Positions 32,901-44,127 of a stretch of 64,000 bases of DNA are shown piece after piece. The DNA comes from Gordionus sp. m RMFG-2023 (lineage: Eukaryota > Nematomorpha > Gordioida > Chordodea > Parachordodidae). Below the pieces are notes generated by a model, which saw nothing but the letters and a program-made list of their open reading frames with translations, was not told the DNA's origin and made no database searches. Position 1 is the stretch's first letter; every line of letters starts with the position of its first letter. The translations under genes and the position numbers were made by a program. The stretch is taken from positions 24,042,869-24,106,868 of the forward strand of contig NC_088779.1 in the NCBI RefSeq assembly GCF_954871325.1. Direction: 5' to 3'.

Positions 32901-35900
32901 CCCTAAAGATGTTAAGAATAAACTGGATCTCCTCAAGAAAAAAAAATAATTTAAGAAAATCAAATTTAATCTTCGTTGTCCTTGCTTGAAATTTTTGTTG
33001 AAAATATCTAAATTCAAAATTGGCTTAAAATAAACTTCATTTTTTTTAAAATAGGCTGAAAATGAATTTATCCATTTTTGGAAAATGAATTCTGACACTC
33101 CTTTCAAAGCTCGCGATTCTCTCTTATCTGGCATATGTCCTCATGTAAATTTATTTATTATATATATTACCTGCTAAATTTGAGCGCCGTTGGGACCAAG
33201 ATTTTTGCCCAACATATTTGACCAATTTATCAAAACATTTTATTTATTTTATAATAAAAAAAACATTTTACCATCTGTTATATTCTTAATTTCGTCAATA
33301 GATTATGTTCAACCATTTTCGGATAATTTTTTTTAATCCAAATCATCAGTAAAATTATGTATATATACATATATATACTATGTACAAAATAAGAATGTAT
33401 AAAAAATTTATGTAATAAAATAAAAATAAGATGTTATTTGGTACAATATGTTTTATTTGCACGGCATTTGATAATTTCTTCTTTGGATTTATGAATATTG
33501 TGAACAATTCCTTTAGAAATATTAGATCTTATTAGCACATTATCTGTGGGTATGATGATTTAGAAATTTAATAACAAAAAATTTTTTTTAATTTACGATA
33601 ACTTATTATATTTATTTTCTATATTAATTTTATTATTTTATATAAATAGTTTCAAAATAATGAAACAATTTTATAATATAAATGAAACGCAACAAAAAAA
33701 TAATAAATGCCCACTTTATAAAGTTTTTACGTAAATGGAAAAAAAATTAAATCTGCTCTCTTTTTAAAGTAGAGTGTTGCCCAATTTATCAAGGTATTTC
33801 TTATAGTATTTTAATAGGAATTTGATTGGAACGGGATTTTTCCGAATTATCAAGAGACCAAATGAGACAAGGTTGAATGTAATTCAAATAAATAAAAATA
33901 TTTTAAATTTCAAAAAAAAATTAGTTATTTCTTTTAACCCCGCTCTTGCAATATAGTAATAAAAAAACAAGGAAACGATTATTAAAAAATATCAGCTATC
34001 TAGGCGTCTCATAAAAACGCCTAGGCCCCCTGATATATTGACAAATTATGTAAATATGCTGGATGGAGGGTTCATATTTGAAATTTAATTTATCAGTTAA
34101 AATAAGATTTCGGATGGAGACGGGGATCAAATACCTTCTTAATTCCTTATAAATAGCACCTGGAGTTTCGCCTCGTTTATTTTTGCCCCCGTGTTGGAGG
34201 GTCTTTGGGAAAGGGAACAAAAATAATTTGTATTCACACAAGAAAAATAGAGGGTTAAATTAATTTTTTTTTAAAATTAGATTTTTGGAGCTTACGCAAT
34301 CAAGTTGGCTTTAGCCCTCGTGTTAGCTGGTGGGATAGAAATCAATAGTAATTATGCAAAAGAAAAAGATTGCCATAATCAAAGCGATAGAGATGGTGAC
34401 AATTTTTTTTTTGATATTATTATATTTTTTTTTCAGATGCTCATGTTAACGTTAATCGCGTAAGAGGGCGGTGCCATTGTTTGCTGATTGGCGACGAAGG
34501 GACGGGAAAATCGCAATTCCTAAAATTTGCTTCAAAAATATTACCTAGATCTATCTATACGAATGGTAGTTTATTAATTTACATAATATAATTTATGGTT
34601 AAAAGAGAAGAATTTTTATGAAATGATATAGTAGTATGATTCATTAACGAAAGAAATACCATGACCAGGCGAGATATATGGGACAAGATAAATTTTTTTG
34701 ATACCCAATAATCAGATAATAATAAACCAAAAATATATTTAAAAAAATTTTGATGATAAGACATATATTTTTTAAATTCTTAAACAAACTTTTTTAATTT
34801 CGTGTGCTACCGCATCTCACTCCACTCGTATTATTCTTGAAAATGCTAATGACAATCTATACATTTAACAGTTAGATTTCAATATTACTCTTTGACACAC
34901 TCAAATTTATCCTCGATATAAACAACTCTTTCTAAACTAGAGGTCTGCATTGGGCGGGTTTTTGGACCATAAGCCCGTCCACCCAATGTTTTAAAATTTT
35001 TTAACCCGCCAGCCCAGCCCACCCATAGTTTAAAAAAATATGTGCGCATCCCCATCAGTCTAGAATTCCTTACCCGCATGCCCGCCCATTAGTTTAAAAT
35101 TTTTTTCCCGCCCACCCATTATTTATAAAAAAATTTTAACCCGAGTCTGCTATTATAAAATTTAAATAGGATCATTCTTTCAATTTTTTAAGCATCTACT
35201 AAAAAAAATTCAGCATTACACCTTGACAAAAAGTTTTATAATTTAGGTAAGCATAAAAAATATTCATTTTATATTATGGTAAATTATTTGATCAAATAAA
35301 ATATTTATGAAAAAAATATAAATATAACATTGATATTATATATAATTATAATGCAAAAATAATAATGAATCGATATTTTCTGGATTCAAACACCTTCTTC
35401 TTTGTTCTAAAAACCTTTCAGCTATGCTAAATCCTCGTTCAGATGAAGCAATAGTTGCAGGAATTGCCAATATTTTACTTACTAATCTTGTTAGCTTTGG
35501 CAAATCTCTTTCTTGTCGTTCTCTTTAAAAAGGGCAGGCGGGCGGGCGATTAAAAAATCTTTAAAATATGGGCGGGTGGGTGAGTAAAGAAATTTAAACA
35601 TTGGTGGGCGGGTTAAAATTATTTTAAATCATTTAAGCAGATAGTAATAAAATATGTTCTTATGAATTTTTTTGAATATTAAAAATTAAAATATCCTTTT
35701 TTGGTATCATAAAAACCTTTTAAAATAAAAAAAAAATTTTGGATATTTATTTTTAAACCGGAACCGAACCTCAAAATTCCGTTTATCTAAATTTTTGATG
35801 TTGCAAAAAATTAACCTTCTTTTAGTATCTTACTTAACTTTTTACTATCATTAATAAAGCCTTAAACGTTAGCCACGCTGGTTTAACCGTCACGGCGGTT

Positions 35901-38900
35901 CGATCATCCGAGTGTTCCCCACGTGATTCTCTAAGTGGAGGTTGGGCTCTTGAAGCTGGGCTGTTAGTGCTAACCGACGGAGGCGGGGCTCTGTGCTTAG
36001 AATCAATCGACTCACTCAAAGGATCAGATCTGACGGCATTGCATGAAACTATGGAACAGCAAACCATTAGTGTGGCTAAAGTTTGTGGAAACCTTATGAA
36101 TATATATTTTTAAATCTTGCTACTAGAGCACATTTAATATGGAGTTGATATGTCTTTTAAATAAATTTATGAAATTCTAGGAAGATGCTCTTATTTACAT
36201 TTTTGATAATGTCTAAATAAATATTAACTGATTAAGTAATTTGGAAATTTAATGTTTAATTTTTTAAATATTAAAGTCATTAATTAGAGTTTTGCAAAAA
36301 AACTTCAGTCTTTTTATATAATAAGACTATAGATAGAACACTCATCCAATTCCCCATAGAATAAATTTATATTTAACAAAAAATATCGTAATCATTCTAG
36401 CCTGTTGCAAATAAACGAATTTGCATATTAGTTATATAGAGCAGAAAAATGTTTAATTATAGCAATAATAAAATATACTAATGCGTAAAAACCCCATAGG
36501 TCGGACAATGCCGACCTCTATACCTGCTGTGATAGAATTTTAACAAAAATAACTTATAATCTATGCCTCTAATTGTTTCAAAGGCTTTTAGGGTTTTAAC
36601 GTAATACATTTATCTGTTGTCATTAGTTTCACTAAAGTTATACTTTTTTACTTATTTGTTTAATTGCGTTCTGAAAAAAAGTAATATTTATATGGACAAT
36701 CCAAATATAATTTATAACTTCCGATGCCTGAAAAAAATATATATTATGTTTTTTTAACAAACCCACAAAGGCTGGTATAGTATGCAAACTGAGTTCGAAA
36801 TCGTCCATCATAGCTAGCATAACTCCTGCTCAAAGATACGAGTCCAATCAAGTTAATATATTGTTGTTAAACAGCTCTATTTATAATATCGGCTAGCTCA
36901 ATATATTAGCCAAATAAATATTACGCTAGCCGGATAATTTTTCTCATAGATGGTAGAAGGTTTCGACATCTGTTATCGAAATCTCAAAGGTTTTTGCTTA
37001 ATATTATTTTGGTGAAAATCTTAATTTAAAATTGACTAAATCGAGCAGTTTAACAACAATAGCCATTTTATTTGATAAAATTCTCCTCTAAATATAAAGT
37101 ATATTCTTAACATATATTCCTACCTTGCGTCATAAATTGAGTCATTTGACATCAAGTATCACTTGTCGCCTCACTATTCAATTGGTCATTATTAGCTTTG
37201 TTTTTGCCTTCTATTTACAAACGAATGCTAAGGCAATGTCATAGCTTAAATTTAAATCAAATATGCAATTTTTGTCTTATCTAAATTTTTCCTTTTTTTT
37301 AAAAAAAAAGGAACATTTCTCTCACGAGTTATTATCAGGATAAATTAAACTTAAAAAATGAATATGCAAAATAAAATGATAATAATATTTACGAATAATA
37401 AGATAGTAACATTTCAAAAAAATATTAAGAATAAATAGAAGATGAGCGAAAAACGCGATGAGCTAAAGTTATCATTATAAATGGATCGTTTATTTATTTA
37501 TATTCTATTTTAGACCTTGACAAACAGCCTTGCTATTTCCAAAGCTCTTTTGAGTCGATTTGACTTAGTTTTCCTCTTGAAAGACAGGTGTTTTGATGTC
37601 AGTTGGGATACCTCTGTAGCGAATCATGTTTTAAATGGGTTCGTTTTAATTTAAAAATTAATTGATAAATTTAGTGGAAGGAGATTATATTAGAAAAGAA
37701 TGAAGAAACGAAGGAAAATTGGAATGAAAAATTATATTCTATCAATAATCACACATTTTTTTCCCATGCTATTTTTATTAGAGATCTGGAAGCATGGTCC
37801 ATTAACTTTTATTACTTTTTACTGGACCCGGTCAGTTTTAATTAATTTGTACATGTTTTGCGGTCCATTAATTAAGTTAAAATTTTACTTAAAATTAGCC
37901 CAGTCCCTGATTTTTCGGGCAAACTGGGCCCTTGCAGATATTTGATATAATCAACGGTATATTGATTAAAATTGTTTGATTTATTATATCATTAGATTTT
38001 AACACTATAATTTCATTTTTCAACAACCCTAAATAAAAAGATTGGTTTTTAACAAGTCCTAAAATGATTAGAGCTATTAAGCCAATCAAATAATACATGT
38101 TATTGTTTTTCGATTTGGAAGCAAACTCGTGTTTGTCTATAACCAGAGAAATTAGATTACTCAAACAAGTGGCCTTACATCAAATCGAGGTCTGATAAAA
38201 ATCGCAGCGTTTTAATCTGATATCAACCATTAAATTTTGATACCTTTAAAGTTTTTAATTATTCATAATAACGCCTTCCCATAATTATTCCGCATCAGAT
38301 ATACACAGTCCAAATTCTGGGCAGCTAGCAGCCCGTCTAATTTGGGTCAGCACAGACTAAAATTTTAAGAAAATAATAGGTATATAGGAGTTTGGGTCTA
38401 AAAAAATTTTATTAATCAGAACTTTAAATAAAAAATAATTCTAGAAGCTACGCGGTCATGTATAACCTTCTTGGAATTCAGGGATTTCTACATCGAGGGA
38501 GAGGGTAGGGGGGGGGGGTTATAATAACTCAAAATCATCATTTGAAGGTGGGTAAGTCATTATGACGACACTATCAGATTTGTAGTATTGATTTGGATTT
38601 CCTCTTTTCCGAAAATTTTGCAGGATTTGGTAGGGTGTTAAGGAATGCAAAATTTTCAATGGAACAAAATGCAGGGCTGTGAACCCGGGCCCCTAACCCT
38701 TCGAACTCTGATATTTTACTGAACCAGAACTCCGAACCTTTTTTTAAATGTAGCGGTTCATGAATTTTTTTAAAGTATTTATTTTTTTTATTAATAATTC
38801 TTTATTTTATTATATTTTTTTTAAATTATAAAAATGAACAGTATTAAAAAATTAACATTTAAAATATTTAATGTTGTTAAACGACTCGTTTTGAGTCAAT

Positions 38901-41900
38901 TTAAAAAGGCTAAGCCAGAACATTGCCTCGAGATTTCGCTAATAGATGTTTAAACCTTTGTGCTATCTATGAGCAAGATCTTCAGGCTTGCATAATAATT
39001 TGGATAAAATATTGAGTTCATCTTTTTTAAAAATCGGCTCAAACAACAATAAAAAATATTTATATAATTAAAAAAAATATATTAAATATTTAAAACATAA
39101 TTATTGACTCGTGGGCATACGGGGAAATGAGTTTTTTTTTATATTTTCAAATATTAAATGATATCTTGTCAAAATGATTATCGTAGAATCGTTATTTAAA
39201 ATATTATTTTATTCATTTTATATAAATTTAAAATTTTTCTGCACACCGAGCCCGAACCTGGTTCAGAGATTTTTCACACTCTAACCTGAATCGTCATTAG
39301 ATTAGGGGATTGTCGAAGTTCCGCTTGAGATTATGAAATAAATTTACGATAACGGATAAAACATATCATTATATATTTCCCTATTTTTATATAGATATTT
39401 AACTCCATCAAATACCTCGGAAGCTTGTGAAGGTAAAATAATTATTAAAAAATATAAATTAGAGAATGGGAAAAAAGTTAATTGATAAATGAAATTTTAT
39501 TTTTTATTTTTAGCGTGGAGTTTAGAGAAAGTGCAAAATTATTTTCTATACATAAAAAACGCAAGGCCTGTGGTAACACAACAGAGCCAATCGTAATGAA
39601 AAATTTTTTAACCTTTTTTCATCTAATAGAATTTTTATTTTACAATGTTTCTTCATTTTAATTTTAAGCTTTCCGCTGTTAAGTTTAATATTATATTCTC
39701 TTAAAATAGGATGACTGATCCCTTATATAATAATATATTATTTTGTCGGTATCCTCTTATGTTTAGATTTTGCCATTTTTAATTCATAATAATTAAATTA
39801 AGAATTTTTATAAACATTAAGGCCAAAATAAGGGACTTCACAAACGATCTTAAAATTTTTTAATATTATTAATAATATTTTGTTATTTTTTATATGGTTT
39901 TTTAATACTTTGTCTTTTAAATATGAATTTTAGGCTTAAAGAAGCCAATTTTTACGCCAAAAATAAATTAAATCATAGGATTTCCAACTTGGTAATTGAT
40001 TAATTAACTTTCTGCAATGATCTTAGAAAGCTCTAAAAATTAGCAATTATTTACAAATAGATTTTTAGATCCTCGAGGCAATAAAGTCCTTAAAATTTTA
40101 AATAAGTTAGCTCAAAGAGAATAATTATGAATCAATTTTTTTTTAAATGCGAGCAGAGTTGGGCAGGTCCTCGGGAAAAAGAATCTAGATACATATACAG
40201 ATTCTTTATGAAAAAATTAATCTTAGATACAGATACTAGAATCTTTTTCAAAATATCAAAATACTTGTATCTTTTGCTTAAGTAGAATATCTTAAATACA
40301 AGATACTTTTAAATTATCATTACCAATTAAATTAGAAAAGTTTATAAAATACAGTTTTTAATATTTATTTGTGATGAATATTTACAATAATTAATAAAAT
40401 ATTTAATGAGTTAATTATAATAATGAGGCATTTTAATATTAGTATTAGCCTATTCTTAGCATAGATTGAAAGGGGAGACTAGTATTTTTAATGAGAGTTA
40501 AAATATTAATTTGCAAGAGAATATTTAAAATATGGTCATTACTTTACAAGATAATCAAATTTTTCAAATAATTTATCATTAGATCTAAACCTTTACCATT
40601 TCGGCATACTTAACATATGGCCCAAACTTAATATCCTTTCAATTAGAGCTGATGAAGGTAATGCAGTATTATATGTATAAAAAATTTCATCAATGGAAGA
40701 ATAATAATTAAGCATTTATAATGTATTTCGACTTTCTTTAAAATAATTTAAAACCTCCAGTTCAATGTTATTTGAATTATTGAACTCAGCAACATTTGTT
40801 TCAACAAAAGGAAAAAAATCATCATTTTCTTTATTAGATGTTAAATCGATTGCTGTTTGATTATATACTCTGGTACTACATTTAGGGCTTCTTTTGTTAA
40901 TATATTTTGAAAATATTTTTTTTATCATCCGACTCAATCCATAAGTTCCTAAATATGGATGTGATATTGATGTCAAAAAAGCCTTATTATATTTAAATCA
41001 TATGAAAATATTTTCTTAATATCTTTTGCCCATACCATCTTTGGTAGCTTTGGTAGTCAATATTGTAAACTTGAATTTTTAAGATATATGCCCCTTTTAA
41101 CCACACATAAATAATATATTTTAATGTTTAACAAATTTTGTGTTTAACCCTTTATCATTTTTTTGTTTATACAGGTTTTACATCTAGCTCGTATATTGTC
41201 TTTTTTAACTTTTGTTTAAAAAAAATTTCCATATAAAATTTTAAGATTGGGCTTTGATTCAGGGGAACTTATTTCTATAATTTAAATTTCACTACCTTCT
41301 TTTTCACTACTATGAGGGTTAATCATCCAACAAATTAAATATATTACATAAAATTGGTAATGATATTCTATTGAGTTACATTTATATATAAAATACAATC
41401 TTTACTAATTTTGTTTTGGTGTTGTTATTTTTTATCTATATCTCTTAATATGAGTTGGAAATTTTCCAGCTAATTTTGGTTGTCAATATATTTAAAATAT
41501 GACGGAAAAAAATAAGGAAATTAATACAAGATTCCTGAAGAAAATAAGATATATACTGTGATATATAAAATTTTAAATATGAATATTAGAAAGAATCTGT
41601 ATCTTTTGTCAAGAAAATGATACAAGATTTTTTTCAGAATAAATGATCCTAGTATCTTATTAAAAATGTCAAAAAGATACTGAGTACAAGATACAAAAGG
41701 ATCTTGTATCTTAGATACAAGTATTCGCTGTACTGTCCAACTCTGAATGCAAGTTGAATTTTATTTTAATAAAAAAAATTCAAATGTATTTAATTAAATT
41801 GAAAATATTATTTCAAAATTTTTTCTTGAAAAAAAAAATAATTTTATCAGTATAATCTTTCAACGTAATATTATGGTATATTATTTACCTCTTTTTCATT

Positions 41901-42897
41901 TATAAAATAAGCCTTTTAAGCAAATACTATTGTTTTCATCGAAAGAGAGAAAATGACACAAAATTAAATTCATTTGGTTCATCAAGGAGCACTATAAGAA
42001 TGCTGGAGAGTTTGATCAGATTATCTCAGGGTATTTTTATTTTTGAAACTTATAATTTTCTTTTAAAGAATTGAGCAAAATAAGCTACGAAATTAATTAT
42101 TGTTATTTAAAATGCATAAGATTAACATTCTGGCTGGAATTTTTAAGATTGATTTATTTGAATTAAATATTTTCCTCCTACCGCTATTTATCAATAATTC
42201 TAAAAAAATGTATTTAATTATATTGATTAAAAAAAATTATTAGCCCACGCCAAATTAATGCTTCATCAAAGGGTAGAAATTGAAGACGCAATAAGTGTGA
42301 TAGCCCTAATGGAATATTCGTTGCAGGTATTGTATATTATTTCATATTTAAATCTTTTTAATTTTAAAAAAAGTGAAGATTATCTGAGAAAGAAAAATAA
42401 TAATTTATTGCTTCTTAGATTATTCTTTTTAAAAAAGCAACCAATTACCGTTACTTTTTTATTTTTGGCGCATAGAGGAATGCATTGGTTGGGCTAAATT
42501 ATTTTAGACATTGGGCGAGTGAGTGGACGAGTTAAATATTTCTAAAATAATAGGCAATTTTAAGCATTTGACGTGGTAAACAAATTTTTTTAAATAAATT
42601 GGCGAGCAGGCAGATCATTTTTAAAAGGGCGAGTGGGTTATATTTTTAAAATAATGGACCCGCGTGCACTCTGGTTAAAACCGTCTATTGTAGACCTCTA
42701 GTAACGCATGACTGGTGGTATTACTTTATTAGTTTATTTAACATTATTAGTCTACTCTAAAGGATACAAACCCCTACAATTTATCAGATGCGAATGATGG
42801 GAACTATTTAATTCCTTTTCATTATTTTGATGCCTTTCCATCTGATGCGGATGATCATTACAAAAATATCAAAGATATTATACTTTCCAAAATTTGA
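26904..42897 (+). CDS. MCM9: MCM9 helicase, at least 17 exons, first exon and two junctions unresolved
   Basis: Exons seen: 26904-26997, 27032-27155, 27194-27314, 27359-27565, 31371-31479, about 32036-32102, 32686-32845, 33055-33144, 34281-34395, 34437-34565, 35860-36080, part near 36401-36528, 37514-37638, 39395-39432, 39514-39592, 41912-42030, 42244-42326 and 42751-42897. Order of domains: N-terminal A domain; OB fold with zinc site ([15 protein letters not shown]...CKPAKC...[14 protein letters not shown]); AAA+ core with Walker [15 protein letters not shown], degenerate Walker B, arginine finger LLSRFDLVF; then [32 protein letters not shown] and the winged helix. DYQEIKIQE and [14 protein letters not shown] mark MCM9 rather than MCM2-8. 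MCM9 acts with MCM8 in homologous recombination and mismatch repair. It ends soon after the winged helix, without the long vertebrate tail. Most junctions keep phase exactly. Those from 32102 to 32686 and around 36430-36528 do not, and the first ATG was not found. Confidence 0.92.
28585..29339 (-). mobile_element. hAT deletion derivative with BED finger fragment (hAT-N3 family), MCM9 intron
   Basis: The ends are TAGGGCTATGCCGATCC and TATCCACACAGCCCTA, flanked by identical ATAAATAT (28577-28584 and 29340-29347). Both subterminal zones are rich in CCGATCCGATATT. A BED zinc-finger piece reads on the minus strand at about 29110-28910 ([18 protein letters not shown]). The rest of the transposase is missing. 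Confidence 0.9.
29490..29830. repeat. Short repeat element with GAACGCGTTC ends
   Basis: The left part has ACGAACGCGTTCAAATTAAACG, broken here as 20-base pieces (GAACGCGTTC, AACGCATTCGTGAACG). The right part has GAACGAACGTGAATGCGTTT and GAACGTTGAACGTG in inverse sense. It is related to 43505-43890. No target duplication is clear. Confidence 0.55.
30240..30926. mobile_element. Fossil LTR-element gag fragment as inverted duplicates
   Basis: About 30245-30405 on the plus strand and about 30825-30665 on the minus strand carry the same gag-like stretch ([29 protein letters not shown]), very similar to each other and head to head about 260 bp apart. The piece resembles Ty3/gypsy gag. It is broken and has no LTRs here. 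It lies in the 3.8-kb MCM9 intron 27566-31370. Confidence 0.7.
31250..31340. mobile_element. hAT end fragment
   Basis: A short stretch with AACCCAGCCCGAACCCAG and GGCCTAGCCTTGGTCTGGGC resembles hAT subterminal repeats, directly before the MCM9 exon at 31371. Confidence 0.4.
32276..32347 (+). promoter_or_regulatory. Promoter-like cluster inside an MCM9 intron
   Basis: Within 72 bp on the plus strand lie an E-box CACGTG (32276-32281), an inverted CCAAT box ATTGG (32306-32310), a full palindromic CRE TGACGTCA (32333-32340) and TATAAA (32342-32347). It is GC-richer than its surroundings. It is about 340 bp upstream of the exon at 32686 and of an in-frame ATG at 32717. It could be an internal promoter for the downstream half of MCM9, or the remains of a transposon promoter. 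Motif reading only. Confidence 0.45.
33145..34280. other. MCM9 intron (1.1 kb), no gene recognised
   Basis: AT-rich. A perfect 8-bp stem hairpin CTAGGCGT...ACGCCTAG lies at 34000-34024, with no U tract to make it a terminator. Open frames nearby are short and unlike known proteins. Confidence 0.5.
34939..35630 (-). mobile_element. hAT fragment with transposase dimerisation piece, MCM9 intron
   Basis: The left end TAGAGGTCTGCATTGGGC is followed by GCCCGCCCACCCAT-type subterminal repeats; inverse GGGCGGGTGGGTGAG repeats lie at 35530-35620. On the minus strand about 35540-35390 reads as a hAT C-terminal block ([20 protein letters not shown]). No right terminal repeat or target duplication is seen, so it is an old or truncated copy. 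Confidence 0.75.
36859..37061. mobile_element. MITE-A copy, MCM9 intron
   Basis: It runs from TATTGTTGTTAAACAGCTC to GAGCAGTTTAACAACAATA. The centre retains GATGGTAGAAGGTTTCGAC and TTATCGAAATCTCAA of the family core. Confidence 0.75.
37639..39394. other. MCM9 intron (1.8 kb) with hAT remnants
   Basis: It contains a hAT-like piece from about 38672 (CAGGGCTGTGAACCCGGG) to about 39295 (CCGAGCCCGAACCTGG...CACACTCTAACCTGA), with a MITE-A copy nested at 38870-39051, and a poly-G run at 38507-38518. The stretch 37700-38160 is unexplained. Confidence 0.55.
38870..39051. mobile_element. MITE-A copy nested in a hAT remnant
   Basis: It starts AATGTTGTTAAACGACTCG and ends ATCGGCTCAAACAACAAT. It has the best-preserved core: GAGATTTCGCTAATAGATG, CTATGAGCAAGATCTTCAGG. 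Confidence 0.82.
40154..41745 (-). mobile_element. hAT transposon remnant, 1592 bp, MCM9 intron
   Basis: The terminal repeats are CAGAGTTGGGCAGGT and the complement of ACTGTCCAACTCTG. The target duplications AATGCGAG (40146-40153) and AATGCAAG (41746-41753) differ by one base. The subterminal zones are built of repeated AGATACAAGATTCTTT-type units. On the minus strand 40976-40580 carries the transposase C-terminus ([15 protein letters not shown], then [15 protein letters not shown]). The N-terminal part is missing, an in-frame stop follows RNTL, and the copy is older than the one in NAC alpha. Confidence 0.9.
42473..42700. mobile_element. hAT MITE, 228 bp, MCM9 last intron
   Basis: It runs from TAGAGGAATGCATTGG to TATTGTAGACCTCTA, with GGCGAGTGAGTGGACGAG-like subterminal repeats. 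It is in the same end-family as 34939 and 54206. The flanking 8-mers agree at about half the positions, so it is old. Confidence 0.7.
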
Positions 42898-44127
42898 CAT
42901 TATTTTTTTTTCATAAATTATTGAAATGTACAAATTATAAAATATTATTATAAAAGAAATATATTCGAAAAATTATCGATTATTTATATTAAATTGTGAT
43001 AATTGATATAAAAATTTCTCAGGATCCAAATTTATAATGAAAAAAATATTATATTATCAGCTGCCACTATGTAGATTTATAAACTTGTTAATTGTAAAAT
43101 TAATTTTGTTATGTTAAACTTTACCATGTCATTAATTTGTTAATTTTAATAATATAAATCATGTTTACACTTGATTTATATTATTTAACGCAACAGGAGT
43201 GGAAATGAATTATATATACATTGATTAGCTTACGAAAAAATTTAGTATTTTTACATGTATTTTATTTAAATCTACCGCCAATCTTACATTAATATAAGAA
43301 TACATTTTTACTAATACTATAAAAAAATGCATATTAACTTAATTATATAATGGAAAATCGTATGAGATAGAGAAATAATTATTCTAGGATCTGCAGTATT
43401 TGTCTAGGATAATTTAATAAAATAAAAATTATGAATTCGAGATTTATCTTTTTTTTTCTATTCAGATTTTGACTGGTATTTACTAAATTTTTGATTTAGT
43501 GTTTAATAGCGCTGTAAACATTTCTAAAATTATCGAACACGTTCAACTTAAAAAAATGGAACGCGATAATATATGTCTAAACCTTTGTTCCTTTTATGAG
43601 CAAAATCTTCAGACTTTCATAATATTTTTCTGGATAAAATATTGAGTTAGCCGTTTTTAAAAATCGGCTCAAAACGAGCCGTTTAACAACACTATTTCAC
43701 GTTGGTTCGAAACTTTATGTACAAATTTTTAAACTCAATATATTAGTCATGTTTAAAATGAAAAGTCTTAAGTGAATAAAAAATATTTTATTAAAAAAAA
43801 TTCTTATTAATATTTTTTATTTTCAAATGAATAAAAATTATATTTTCTAAAATTGAACGAACGCGTTCGTCAAAAAAAAGGTACATAACAATAATCTAAA
43901 CAAGGTAAAAATTTATTTATAAATCCTAACGTTTAAAACTTAGGTCATATAAATTCCTAAACTATATTTTTTTACTTTATACACCATGAAAATTGTATAA
44001 ATCTGAATAATCTAGATTTTTTTAAAATAGAGATTTTAAAATCTCTGTACACATTTTACCATTTTTTTAAAAAATATTTTATAATTTTTATTAAAATAGA
44101 ATATTAGAAATTAATATTGTTTAAGGG
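42898..44127. other. Convergent intergenic region MCM9-COQ2, with nested repeats
   Basis: About 43505-43890 holds a GAACACGTTC/GAACGAACGCGTTCG element (relative of 29490-29830) combined with a MITE-A half ending GAGCCGTTTAACAACACTA at 43694. The rest is AT-rich without coding. Polyadenylation sites of both genes must lie here. Confidence 0.6.
43506..43694. mobile_element. MITE-A copy with altered left end
   Basis: The core CTTTTATGAGCAAAATCTTCAG and right end CAAAACGAGCCGTTTAACAAC match the family in pieces. The left end is replaced by GAACACGTTC/GGAACGCGA sequence, suggesting insertion into, or recombination with, another element. Confidence 0.7.

Noticed and set aside
34000-34024. Perfect 8-bp hairpin as terminator
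   Set aside because: No T tract follows, it lies in an intron, and the genome is eukaryotic.
35834-36067. Minus-strand frame of 77 residues
   Set aside because: Antisense of the GC-rich MCM9 AAA+ exon, which has clear homology on the plus strand.
37895-38164. Minus-strand frame with hydrophobic stretches
   Set aside because: Low-complexity, inside an MCM9 intron, with no recognisable domain or splice support.
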